A stretch of 64,000 nucleotides of DNA. Origin: Archegozetes longisetosus (Eukaryota; Arthropoda; Arachnida; Sarcoptiformes; Trhypochthoniidae). The notes under the pieces are model-generated. The model made no database searches. It saw only the letters and a program-made list of their open reading frames with translations, and was not told the DNA's origin. The stretch covers positions 20,610,141-20,674,140 of the forward strand of contig JAEMBT020000001.1 in the NCBI GenBank assembly GCA_018873245.2, read 5' to 3'. Each line of letters starts with the position of its first letter. Positions within the stretch are counted from its first letter, which is position 1. This document shows positions 1 to 12,100 of this stretch, piece after piece. The position numbers and the translations under genes are program-made.

Positions 1-54
1 GTCAATTATTAAAGAATTTGGTTGACGTCAAAGAAATTTTGTATTTGTTTCTAG

Positions 55-3000
55 GACATCGCGAACAGATGAACACTTTGACGCATGTAATGGATGGATC
101 TATGGTTTATGGATCAACGGATGAAACTGCGAAGCATCTCAGATCATTCGTAGGAGGTCTCGTTCTTTGATCATTTATTAATGAACTACTTAAAAATTGA
201 TTAATTATCAAAAGAAAAATGAAAATTTTCGAATAAATTATAGGGAAGCTGCGAATTTCTACTGTCAATAAAGTAGAGTTTTTGCCCTTCGATACTGATA
301 ATAGAAGTGATGAGTGCACTATTCCTGAAAGGGACCGATCAAGAATCCAATGTTTCGTTGGAGGTATGAATTGACGATTTGCTCATTTTCTAGTTTAAAC
401 TTTTGCAACAGTTGACTAAATTGGTGTAAGTCTTGTCCGGAAAACAGACTGTACCAATAAAGATTATTTTATATCCTGATGCATTTCAATCAAATTGTAA
501 GCTTTAGTTCAACAAAATAACGAGCAAAATACTTAAAGTCAATATTAGCTCTAACAATAATAAGTTATTATACAATTAACCAAAGCATTTTGTTGAATGA
601 GTAGTTTTTATAGGTTATACCCCGATTGATAGACATCCACTTTATAGACATTCCACTTCATAGACACTTTTAGAGAGACATTTTTAAGCTATTCAAAATA
701 ATTTAAATTTATTTACACATCTGAGAAATTAAAATAATTGTATATTAATTATACTGAAAGTCAAGTGCATCGAATCTCATATCTACTAATCCGTTAATCT
801 TATAATCTTATGATAATTAAGATATTTAACACGTGTAAAATGCAAACCCATTCAACTATTTTTTAATTGAATGAAAAGTGATTTTTATTTTGAGTCTATT
901 CAGTTCAATATATCAATTTTTATTAGAATATTTCTGCATATCTATATTTGAATTTTATTAATTAGTTAGTGTTTGTGTAATCTCTCTGTAAACTACGTCT
1001 GAATTAAGTTTTATTGAGCCAAACAAAGGGAAAAATGATCATTTTTCAAAATTAGATTCAAATAGATTGTTTAGAATTAACATCAATAATCTCCTCGATA
1101 ACCAGAATTTTCATTAGCGAATAATTAGTCTATAAAATGAAATGTCTATGAAGTGAAATGTCTATGAAGTGGGATGTCTATAAAGTGGATGTCTATGAAA
1201 TGGAATGTCTATAAAGTGGATTTCTATAAAGTGGATGTCTATAAACTGGGAAGACACCGTTTTTATATCATCAAAACCTGCATTTTTTGTAACGCCAAAG
1301 TGCCATACTATCAACTCTCAGCTTATTTATCAACATTTTTACATTTTGTCTGAAATATCAATTGGTTATTCATTTTTATTTAAGGCGATGTGAGAGTGAA
1401 TGAACAAACAGGTCTTACAATGATTCATAATTTACTTCTTCGAGAACACAACAGAATAGCTAATATTCTTCAGAAATTGAATCCAAAGTGGAACGACGAA
1501 ACTGTATATCAAGAATCGAGACGCATTGTCGCCGCTGAAATACAACACATCACTTATAACGAATGGAGTCCTTTAATATTAGGTGACATTCATTTCTAAA
1601 TTGTTTATTCATTCACTAATTCGCTGTTTTTCACATATCTATCAAAGGGAGAACTGTTATGAAAGAATTTGATATATTACCGAAAACTTATGGATTTTCT
1701 AACGATTACAATCCAACAATAAATCCCAACATTATTAACGCATTCGCAACCGCTGCCTATCGTTTCCATACACTGATTCAGGTAAATGTCATCTCGAGAA
1801 CCAATACTGAATATTCCAAAAACCGTTAATCCAATGAATACATTAAAAGTGAATATTTTCTAATTAGGGTATATTTGAATTGAGGAACAATAAGGGACAA
1901 ATCACACAAAGATTACAATTACGAAATTTGTTCAATAATCCGACTTCGATTTATAGAGTCGGAGCTTTTGACGAATATCTAAATGGATTCACAGCCGAAC
2001 CGACTCAAACGTTTGACAAATTTTTTACAGAAGAAGTATTACAATGAATATAAAAATGTTAAAAATGTTTGTAATTATATTATTTGTTTGAAAGTTAACG
2101 AATCACTTGTTTGAAGAACACGACACAGGATTTGGTATGGATTTAATTTCATTGAATTTACAGAGAGCTCGAGAACACGGAATTCCTGGTTATAACGAAT
2201 TCCGTAAAGTTTGTGGACTCAATCCAATCAATTCTTTCAAAGAGTTGGATCAAGTTATGCAAAAAGGATCTGCACAAACATTCTCGAAGCTTTATAAGTA
2301 ATCCTAAGTTTAACTTTAATAAAATCTTTTTTTTTCTATGATTGAAATGCGGTGATCAAATCAATTTTTTATTTTATATAATCATTATCGTTACCTCCAA
2401 TTTATTATTATGATCATAACTGATAGCCGGAGAGTACGTTTTTGAAAATTTTCAAATTGTTGTGTTTACTTACTTTGATTTCTGATTTGATGATCCTGAA
2501 TGTTCGCTTCACATCTATTGCGAATCAAATGTCAAATAGAAATCCCCAATAAGCAAATTTATTCTCAATTCTTGATTTGATTACGAAAATATTTATTGGA
2601 AAATTTAAGTTTATTTCTCAAATGTTCAGATCTGTTGATGACATCGATTTATTTGTTGCGGGAAATCATGAGAAGGCGTTACCCGATGCAGTGGTCGGCC
2701 CAACATTTGCCTGCATTTTGGCTGAACAGTCGCGTCGCTCCAAATTAGGCGACAGGTTCTGGTACGAAAATGGGAAACTACCTCATTCTTTCAGCAAAGG
2801 TGAATATTAATCGAATCGACTCTCCTAAACTTTTCTAACATTTCATTTACTTGAAAATGGTGTAAACACTGAAAAACAAAGACCAGTTACAAGAAATCCG
2901 CAAGTCAAATCTCGCAAGACTTATATGTGACAATAGCGATAATATCAAATTGATGCAACCCTTGGCTTTCATTCAACCTGTCGGATGGTATGCATACTAT

Positions 3001-3449
3001 TGTTGCAATTATTTGATGGATCTTGTTCATTAGACTGACCATTGCGATCCTTAGTCCAGCGAGGTACATAGTATGATAGGTGCCAATTAGAATACCTTCG
3101 TCAAAGTAATCCAACTTAACAATCACAGAATAGAAACCTAACTTAAGGTGAATATAAATTAGGTAGATCGCGACCTAATCCGTTCTCACCTAAGTTAACT
3201 AAGTTTCTATTAGGTTAAGTTAGGTTCAATTGTCACTTGGTACTTAATCATAATTGGTATAAACTTATTAATGTGTTGTCGATCTAATGGACTATCGATC
3301 TAATGAGCACGATTCTGTTTCATTACTACATACGTACATAACAAAAGTGAATTTTTACTTAAAAATCATATAGGAATAAACGAATCGAATGCCAAAAATT
3401 AGCATCGGTTAACTTAAACTTATGGCAAGGAGAACGCATTTGGCATTAA
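55..3449 (+). CDS. Animal haem peroxidase, copy 1 (5' end outside window)
   Basis: C-terminal half of a secreted animal haem peroxidase (chorion peroxidase/peroxinectin type), which oxidises substrates with H2O2. Exons read: 55-156, 244-363, 1385-1582, 1648-1781, 1868-2035, 2095-2297, 2630-2799, 2882-2987, 3374-3449, all with GT/AG ends and matching phase; the window begins in an intron. Visible family blocks: [24 protein letters not shown] (catalytic Arg region), [46 protein letters not shown]. The proximal His lies in AYRFHTLIQ, one residue shorter than the usual RFGH(S/T)LI. It ends GERIWH-stop. It is a tandem paralogue of the copy at 9127-14102; exons 1385-2297 are almost identical to that copy while the flanking exons differ by about 5-14%. 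The intron 364-1384 carries a foldback-like element and the last intron an AT-rich inverted repeat. The N-terminal half cannot be seen. Confidence 0.93.
364..1384 (+). other. Long peroxidase intron with inserted element
   Basis: Intron of peroxidase copy 1 (donor gtatga, acceptor taag). It is about 1,020 bp against about 175 bp for the same intron in copy 2 (12007-12181). Most of the excess is the repeat-armed element at about 612-1255. No other coding sequence was seen. Confidence 0.75.
612..1255. mobile_element. Foldback-like element with tandem-repeat arms
   Basis: The left arm (about 620-672) holds units of the type gatagacatccactttatag. The right arm (about 1128-1255) holds six or more inverted copies of an 18-19 bp unit (atgtctataaagtgg and variants). 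The arms are inverted relative to each other around a roughly 450-bp AT-rich core with no ORF. Inverted arms built from short tandem repeats are the hallmark of foldback/Galileo-type elements. Exact ends and target duplication are not clear. It sits in an intron of peroxidase copy 1 and is absent from the same intron of copy 2. Confidence 0.6.
3100..3250. repeat. Short AT-rich inverted repeat in last peroxidase intron
   Basis: Arms such as tagaaacctaacttaagg and cctaagttaactaagtttcta face each other within the 386-bp last intron of peroxidase copy 1; the same intron in copy 2 is only 64 bp. Probably a small decayed MITE. Confidence 0.4.
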
Positions 3450-3800
3450 GTTAACTGAAACGTTTTATCACATCAAATTTATACAAAATAACTACAAATA
3501 AGTTTTAAATATTTACTACTTATAAGCAGTTATTTGATTGAGTCGTTCTTCAACAAATCAGAACATATTAAATAATATTTAAACCAAACTTTATTAAACT
3601 GATCACAAAACTTCAAAAAATATATTATCTAAAACACAATTTTCTAAAACAATTAGAGGTAACAGTTTAGACTGAATAACAATTAATACATTTATTTCGT
3701 TATTTTTTGTCACAGTAACTTTACTCTTGATGAGTTACCACAAGATTTGTCAATCATTTGATAGTAGATTTTCAGAAAATATTTTGAAAAATGCTTGACT

Positions 3801-3986
3801 TTACTCAAAAATAAAGTCTATATGAAATCTTTTTTTAAAGTCAGACAACATTTTGTCGAATCCCCCGATTGTTGTGGACGCAGATACAATTATAATGACC
3901 GTGATAAAGAAAAAATGATGAGTTAGAGGAAATTTGCGCATAAATGTTAACTGTATGTCGTACGGATCCAAACGCTTTAGAGTTAC
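3801..3986 (-). CDS. Candidate TM7 exon of the gustatory receptor
   Basis: An open 61-codon stretch after a TAG acceptor, ending in TAA. It reads KRLDPYDIQLTFMRKFPLTH and then a strongly hydrophobic run (FFFITVIIIVSAS) with a short polar tail. This is what the upstream receptor lacks. The obvious strong donor in exon 2 (G|GTGAGC at about 4292) is phase 1 and would read this exon in another frame; a weak phase-0 donor (TTC|GTTAAA near 4220) fits. Either the weak donor is used, a base is missing, or the gene is decaying. Confidence 0.4.
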   Translation of the reverse strand, partial: VTLKRLDPYDIQLTFMRKFPLTHHFFFITVIIIVSASTTIGGFDKMLSDFKKRFHIDFIFE

Positions 3987-4209
3987 CTATAAAGAAGCGT
4001 TGCAATTTATCAGAATTTTTCTTGATTCAAATAATATGAATAAATGTATGACTTCTGTCAAATCTAAATTTAAAGAATGCATTTCAAAATTACAACTTAG
4101 AGGTCATGAATAAACGGCATGCAAATAATCCTTTAGGACCCTTTTCTTAACTCTTGACCCGCATTTTTACTGACTCGCAAATATCAAGACTACTGCCGTG
4201 TTGACCGAA

Positions 4210-6236
4210 TCAGATTTTAACGAAGCTGTTAAGTTGAAATTCAATTTTTAAGCTGCCTTTTAGAATGCCTTTCTGCAAACATGTCAGCTCACCCATACTA
4301 AACCCTATGGCTATGTTAGACCTTTTATTAATTAGATAATGTATGTTATAATAAATTTTAAATAATATTTTTGTATAGTTAGAAAGGTTCTTAAGACATA
4401 CGTGAAAAAATAGAGAATAGCTTGAACTTTCCTTGCAACCATTCAAACCTAGCTCACGAAAGTATTTACTCGGTTTTTCCAATCTTTCATTAACGAAATA
4501 AACAGTTCGCACGAAAACACCAGTGATTACACAGAAGAAAATAAGTTCATAAATTTGTATATAACCGTTAATTGTAAATATGTTTTCTGAGTAAACAATT
4601 CTAACTTGAATCGAGTTTAAGGCAATGCCAACAATGAATGCAACGTAGTTATAGAGAAATATTATGTGATATATGCGATCAAAGCTTATTATAACTTTAG
4701 ATATTTTTTCATACCATACACGTATTGTTGTCATGCTATCCTCAGATATTAATTCTTGTTTTCTATTCAAATATCTTAAGTGTTGATTCAAATGTTCCAG
4801 TTGGATAATGAAAATCAGACATATGTTGATGCATGAATATAATTGAACTGGAAATATAATGCAGATCAATGATTGCATTATAAGAGCCAACGATACAATT
4901 ACTCTAAAATATATCTCTTCAATAAATGGAACAATTGTTAATGAGCTGTGAATTAAGTGCAAATAGCAGTAAACTACGTATAGTGCTAATGATATTTGCT
5001 TTTGAAAGTGAAGCGATCGAACCATATGCCAAATCCTGTGACTGATAGGCCTAAGATTGGTGTCCGAATTAATTTGATTTTGCAAATCAGTTATATTAAA
5101 CTCAATTGATTGTAGAGTTTGGAGCAGTCGTTTACGTTTGAACCAAAGTTTGGTCACTGTTATCGTTGAACTCAAACTCATGACGACCTATCATTTGGAA
5201 TTTTAAATCCTTGAGCTTTATTGAAAATGATTCAAATATATATATACAGTCATGGAAAAATCTAAAGTACCTACTAAATTTGATCTAGTTCCTTATTCTT
5301 TAGTTCGATTTTGATTTCAGAAATATGGTTTGTGAGTAATCATGGAAGGAATAATTTTAAAAAATGTTCAAAAAATCATCCTGGTAAATTTTTTATAACA
5401 CATATTTTATAACTTGAAAACTACAAGGTATATTTCAGATTTTTCGGTTCCATTTTGTAAAGCTTGAAAAATGAGTCGACACGTGTTTCAGGAATTTTTG
5501 AAAAATTACTCATTTGATCGTGGTAGTTTGTTAAACGTTAGTGTAATCAATACAATTCCTACTTAATCGCCGTTTGATCTCCATGTTACTTTTCCCATAA
5601 GCTCTAAACTTTATAAATTTTCAAACTTTAACTCTATTGTATTGATTACATTAACGTTTAACAAACTACCACGATCAAATGAGTAATTTTTCAAAAATTC
5701 TTGAAACACATATCGACTCATTTTCCAAACTTTACAAAATGGAACCGAAAAATCTGAAATATATCTTGTAGTTTTCAAGTTATAAAATATGTGTTATAAA
5801 AAAATTTACCAGGATGATTTTTTGAAAATTTTTTAAATTATTCCTTCCATGATTACTCACAAACTATATTTCTGAAATCAAAATAGAACTAAAGAATAAG
5901 GAACTAGATCAAATTTAGTAGGTACTTTAGATTTTTCCATGACTGTATATATATAAATGAAGAGACATGACATACAATTGTGAAGATGTCACAAACATCG
6001 CTTAAACGACTATCAATAGGATGTTCGCGTTGTATAACGACTAGCATTACACCCGATATAATGCAGCAAATCAATAAAAATATCAGAAAGCATTTGGCTA
6101 AATAGTTTCGATGACTTTCATTTTTCGTTGAGATTATAAAAAAGTAATTGATTTGCTTTACTTTCGATAACAGATTCAAACAAAGTGATTTATCTTCTTC
6201 AATAGTTCGCTTGAATTTTGATTCTTGAAACTTCAT
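4210..6236 (-). CDS. Gustatory receptor (insect-type 7TM chemoreceptor)
   Basis: Two exons joined in phase 0: 6236-5976 (87 codons from ATG) and 5187-4210 (325 residues). The junction (donor GTATGT, acceptor TAG) restores a hydrophobic second membrane segment, DIFTIVVMSLSSTITV. Exon 1 carries TM1 (about residues 48-72) and the start of TM2. Exon 2 carries TM3 to TM6 and the loop before TM7, followed by the motif IAIGFSMGELTCLQKG, which resembles the conserved region just before TM7 of gustatory receptors. Total about 412 aa, normal for the family. Members are ligand-gated cation channels in chemosensory neurons. Oddity: after that motif exon 2 runs into a non-hydrophobic tail and a stop, so TM7 is missing; the exon at 3986-3801 may supply it. 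The intron 5975-5188 is almost filled by a palindromic MITE. The gene lies between the two peroxidase copies on the opposite strand. Confidence 0.75.
5247..5945. mobile_element. Palindromic TA-flanked MITE (Tc1/mariner-like)
   Basis: Near-perfect inverted repeat with arms of about 315 bp around a loop of about 65 bp. The ends are cagtcatggaaaaatctaaa and its complement, flanked by TA on both sides, as expected for Tc1/mariner insertions. No transposase ORF. It fills the intron of the gustatory receptor gene. Confidence 0.85.
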
Positions 6237-9126
6237 TTTTCTCTAAACGATTAATTGACTCGAACTTTCAATAGAATTATTTGCAGGACTGTTTGATTTT
6301 ATGAAAATACAAAATAGATTCGATTAAGACGACCGATTCTTGCCCTATCTTATCAAATATGGATACTGTTGAGAATAAGTTTGGCACACACAAACGCAAA
6401 ACTGATTCTATGTAAGTTTCAACCAATCAAATTCAAATAATGTTTTGATCAAGTTATACTCTGTGGCAATACTTTTATTCTGATTCAGTGTCGTAGTCAC
6501 GAAGCTGAGCTCTGGTGGAGCCAAGATTCAAGATTTAATAAAAATGTACAAAATTTTAGCTTCAATCAGAAAGTGTTAATTGTTAGTAAAATTTAAAATT
6601 AATTTCTTAAAAAATATTTACAATAATTATACAAATATTAAGATTATTCATGTAATTAATCTTATAAATACCTATATGCCTGAATGCTAAAACCAAGTTT
6701 AGTGGGATCCAAGCCCCTTTTGGGTAGAAGTCAGTTGAGCCGAGAGGAAAATGCTCTTTTTTTATTTAGAGAACCAGCATTACTTTACAAAGTGATTATC
6801 AAGAGCTCGAGTCTCAAGGACGTGAGTTCAGAGTATAGATGAGTTTGCATATTAAAAGTATTTCATCTCTGATAGATGAAATTCTCATAGTTTGTGAGTC
6901 AGCGAATGAAAATTGGGAGCTGTTAAGCCAAACTAATTAATAAAAATAGCAAAATTTCAATTGAAGATTCAAAAGAGAGAGCGAATATTTTATATGGCAT
7001 TATTAAAAGTTAGAAGTTTAGAATTGTTTTTAAATTTCTAAACCGGGCTTAAGTAATCAGAAATATTGATAAATGGAAAACTCGTGATAAGGGGTGAGAA
7101 AATCAGTTATAAAATTGATTTTGGCTTAACAGATTCGTCAAAATGCTTTTCTGCTAAAATAATTTCTGCCAAACTTACATGAGCCCCGTTTACCTCGTGT
7201 GTGGCACACACGGCACTGCTTTGGTTTGAATAAGGAACACTTGAAATAGAGCTCGAATGCTGTATAACTATGGTACTTCAGATGTTAGGTCCTGATCAAA
7301 ATCTCCTTTAATGTGTTTATAAATCGATTGATAAACTTACTTCAATTGAATATTATGTTCCATAAACACAAATCTGTAATGAATAATAGAGCTGGAATTT
7401 GGAAAAATTTTAATTCTGTTCCATTACACTCCCGTCATTGTTCATTCCCGTTCCCTCGCGCTCTCAATTCTGGGTTCCTGTAAAATATCCGCACTTAAAA
7501 TTCGGTGCAGTTTCTAGTCTTTAATGGGTTTAGGACGCTTGTTTCTGTCAAACCTAGCACCGGACTTATTCTCAACTTTAACTAGACTGTTCGAATAGAA
7601 TAATATTTTCAAAATTTCTTATGAAATAACAAGTTTAGCGAGAACTATCCAGTTTTCAAAGATAAGAAACTTTAATTTAGAAGTATCTAGTAGGCCAAAT
7701 TTTATTGCAGATATCTACAGAATCCCTTGCTTTCTCGTACATGGAATTTTCTACTGCTTTGCCTCCCGATCCCCGTGTCGCTGGATCTCTTTTTATGCTC
7801 TCACGAGGAGCCAAACTATTATTTGCATAATACTTCAATATTCATACTTAAAACAGTTATCAGCATTTATTTAGTATTTATACTGCACTTCAACTGTTAA
7901 TAGTTATCATATACTGTATACTAAAGTGCTTAGTATAGCATACTTTGTATTAGTTCTCTGCTATAATTTGGAATTTGCGCTACCTTTAACCAGCTTTCCA
8001 ATTATTTTTGACAATTAAAACAATTTATTAATTTATGAAATTTGATGGTCATATTATCCCAAACTTTCATTGTAAATTACAAATTCATTTATTCTCCGAT
8101 TATTTTAAAATTAAGTAAAATTTTTGAATGTATTCAAAAAAACTAATTTGATCAAGCCTACTTTCTTTATTAGGTTTTGAGTTTTCAAGGGTTGTGTTTT
8201 AGGCTTCATTTTGTTAGTTTTTAAAATTTAAATTAAAAAGTATTTGCATTGCATGTCTATCAATCAAACTGAAAAATTTTAGTGAAAATTTTCAAAACGG
8301 TTCAGCATTAGACTATTCTTTTGATCAGTTCAAAATTTTGAACGATCACTCTTTAATTGTAGTTTTAATGCCTTCTAATAATGAGAGTAGGAAACTGTAG
8401 AAGTCTTGATTTTGATGAAACTATCTTTTAAAAATAAAATAAGGATTATACGCTTTTAAAAATTATATGAAATTCATTTCTGCTTAAGGTGGTTTTTATA
8501 ACGATGAGGACGCTCAAAATATCAGAGGCTATACAGAAACAAATGCTTTTCGTCACTACAACTGATTTACAAACTGAGATTTATTATGAGAAAAGTTTGT
8601 AGATGATTAGTTTCTGTACATCTTTCAAATCTCATAGCGTTTGTGTACTCATACTCAATATATTATTTTGCAAGCAGCATATAAATAATTTGTAGTCTAA
8701 AAGGTGTGCAGAAGCTGGTCATCTACATACATTTTTTATAATAATTTTACGGTTTTATAAGGTACTTAATTTGTAGTTTCTTTGTAGTAATGAAAAGCAT
8801 TTGTTTATTTATGACTTCTAACATTTATCGGATCCAAATCATTATAAAAACCACTTTAAGCAGAAATGAATATCATACAATTTTTAAGCATATAATCCTT
8901 ATTTTATGAAAAAAATGTCTTCAAAATTAAGATTTCTATAGTACTCTACTCTCCTTGTTAGACTAGATTCAAGTAAGCGAAGAGATCTTTGAAAATCTAG
9001 ATTTGCATTAGATTTTTGTCGACATTCTATTTCCTTTGATGTGTCAGGAAAACCAAGTTTTGTTTTGAGAAAAATTTACGAGCGGTTCTGCATTTAACAA
9101 TTTTACACATTAAAAATTTTGAAACA
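6237..9126. other. Intergenic region, gustatory receptor to peroxidase copy 2
   Basis: Head-to-head spacer of about 2.9 kb holding the promoters of both genes. AT-rich, no convincing exon, tRNA or known repeat domain apart from the inverted-repeat element at about 8374-8962. Confidence 0.6.
8374..8962. mobile_element. MITE with about 130-bp inverted ends
   Basis: Left end (ctaataatgagagtagg, then ggattatacgcttttaaaaa and ttcatttctgcttaaggtgg) is mirrored by the right end (ccactttaagcagaaatgaa, ataatccttattttatg, ctctccttgttag) with modest divergence. About 590 bp, no ORF. Target duplication not clear. Confidence 0.65.
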
Positions 9127-12100
9127 ATGAACACCAAACGTCATTTTAGCCTTATTTTAATTAGTTTAACAATCCTTATCAACTTGAAAAGTAAGTAATT
9201 CTTTAATATTTTTCAATTCTTCTGATCTATAATTTTACCAAGGGATTCGAGCCCAGTTTATATAGGTTTCGAAATTTTATAATTTGATTATCATTTGGAT
9301 TTGACTGTTGTTATTAGATGGTGATTGTATTTTACGAGATCTGTCGAACGTAGCGGGACATGCTTTGAATAAAATAGATCGGATCACTGGAAAGATTGCT
9401 GACACTATTTCGGATACTTTGAATGGAGGCAGAGAAGGTAGATACTTATCAAATGATGGAATAATTCATGGGCTCTATGATAAGCATCGTCAGAGATATA
9501 GCGAACGATTAGAAAAGCTATGTGAGTTTTTTAGGCGGGGAAGACTTTATAAAGCGCCGTGTAATCGAGCTAATGGTGACAGACCACCACAACGCGAACA
9601 GATAACAGAGAAATATACGGACAAAGGAAAAGTGGTCGCTACTAATCCGCCTTCGTATCCAGGTTTGTACGTCTATTACAGACGTGGGATATTTAAAAGT
9701 TTTAAAACTGAATCAATTCTGATGTTTATTTTATTGGTCCAAATTTAAAGTTGAGAGAAAAATTTGATTTAATTTAATATATGATAGGATATGATTGAAC
9801 TTTAAATAGTATGACTAAAATTTTGAATCTATAAATATTCAACTATATATCGACAGAAAAAGAAAATACAAAAGTTAATGGAGAGCCATGTCAAACAAAA
9901 GAAGGTTCTGCAGGATACTGTCAGTCACCGACCTATTGCTTCAGTCAGTTTAACGATATAGATGATTATCTCGAAAATAGATGTACTCTAAAAATGGAGT
10001 TAAAGGAATTTGCTGTCCAGGGGAGAGCAGAGCACCAGCAAATAGCTATCGTATGTCAAACCTTTACGTTCATCCGCTCATTAAAGTTGTTTATGAAAAA
10101 AGTCATTCAAATGAATATAATTAGATTTCAATTGAATTTTTCTCAATAGTTCCCATTCGTATTCCACATCCTTACCGTCCATCCGCAAAAATAAGTCATA
10201 TTAGTTTGGAAGATATCAATAGAGCAGCGGAAGAAAGTCAGAAATTAGTTAAAAAATTTGTTAGAGCGGAAAAAGAGCTCATCTCTAAAGGTATTAAAAT
10301 TACAGTTGAATTCGAGAAAATCCTTTTTAATTAAATTTCAATATAAATTAGGATACTTTCAGAGAAAAGGCTCGACACAATCTCAACATCAAGCATTTTT
10401 CGGTCAATTCGATGCGCATCAGTTCAAACTAACTAAAGGAGGTTTTATCAATTTGCAAACAACACTAAAAATCAAAGAAAAGTATTGACTTCTCATTATT
10501 TTCTAAAACTACTTCACTTGAAAACGATATCAAAATAGCAATTATAAATAATACAAACGAATGATAGTTAAATGATTTTGAATGCTGTCACTTCACTACA
10601 TGAATCGAGTGACAAATAGTTAAACAAGGGACTGGTATAACATCGAAACTCTTGCGAATCATTTGACTTCAATGAACGTTTGTTCATATAATTTTGCAAA
10701 ATAAGCAAAATTTGCAGAGAATAATCTCAAATTCATAAGTGAATCACTTGTAGCATGCCAAACAGAGTGTGCTATACAGGCTTTAATTACAAGTTTAGAG
10801 CCTTTAACAACTATTATTCAGTCAAATATGATTTGAATTTTCTACACTGCTAGGGTTAAGCAATCATAATGATTATAACACAAAATAACACAAATTTAAT
10901 CTTTTCAAATGAGAGAAACCAAATGAAAGCTCATCATTCGGAGTATAAACTAACCTCCTACCTATCTAAAGAATTTTTTCACACTAAAGCCAAATCTTGG
11001 AAAATTTTTATAAGTCGCTTTTAATTTTTAGATTTCACCTGACAAACGAAGAAGCAAGAGATGGTCTCTTAAAGTATTCACTGGAAAATACAGATCTTGA
11101 AAAATTTTGTATTCAAGAACCTGTTTGTAAACAATCTAAATATCGAACCGCTGATGGAAGTTGTAACAATCTTCAAAGACCACTTTGGGGAAGATCTAAC
11201 ACAGCATTTTCAAGACTCGTTCCACCGGCATATGCCGATGGTTTGGACGAACCACGAATTTCTGTCAAAGGTGGTGAATTACCAGGTGCTCGAGTTGTCT
11301 CGTTAGCGGCTGCAACAGATCGTAATCTGAATGATAAAAAGTTTACGTTATTTGTTATGCAATGGGGACAAGTGAGTAAATCATTTATCAAAATTTAAAT
11401 AAATAATATTTTGTTTAACGTCAGTTTATCGATCATGACCTGACGCTAACCGCATCGACACGAGCGGCATCAGGACAGGGACTTATTTGTTGTGATGAAA
11501 ATTCAAATAATGAAATAAAACACCCGGCATGTAACCCAATTGATATTCCTGAAAACGATCCGTTTTATTCCAAACACGGCCAAACTTGCATGAACTTTGT
11601 TCGGAACGCTCCCAGCCCGAGACCGGGCTGTGCTCTCGGTATCATTATTTATTGAATAATTAAACATATTGTTTGATGAAGAAGAATGAATCAAATTTCT
11701 TATACTATAATTCAAATATAGGACATCGCGAACAGATGAACACTTTGACGCATGTAATGGATGGATCTATGGTTTATGGATCTACGGGTGAAGGAATGAA
11801 ACATTTAAGATCGTTTCAAGGAGGTTTAAACTGAATTCATGGCGAGATTTTATGTTAGCTTAATACAAATTTGTTACATTTTTTTAGAAAGCTTCGCATT
11901 TCAACTGTCAATAATGTAGAATTTTTGCCATTCGATACTGAAAATAGAAGTGATGAGTGCACTATTCCTGAAAGAGATCGATCAAGAATTCAATGTTTTG
12001 TCGGAGGTATGAAAACTTCAAAGAATTTAGAAATCGTGATTATTCGAAATCATTCATTTTCAAATTTTTGAATTCTTGGTTGACCAAATATTTTTAAAGT

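Noticed and set aside
9238-9262. tRNA B-box-like sequence (minus strand, GGGCTCGAATCCC)
   Set aside because: No A-box, no cloverleaf and no acceptor pairing; it lies inside peroxidase intron 1.
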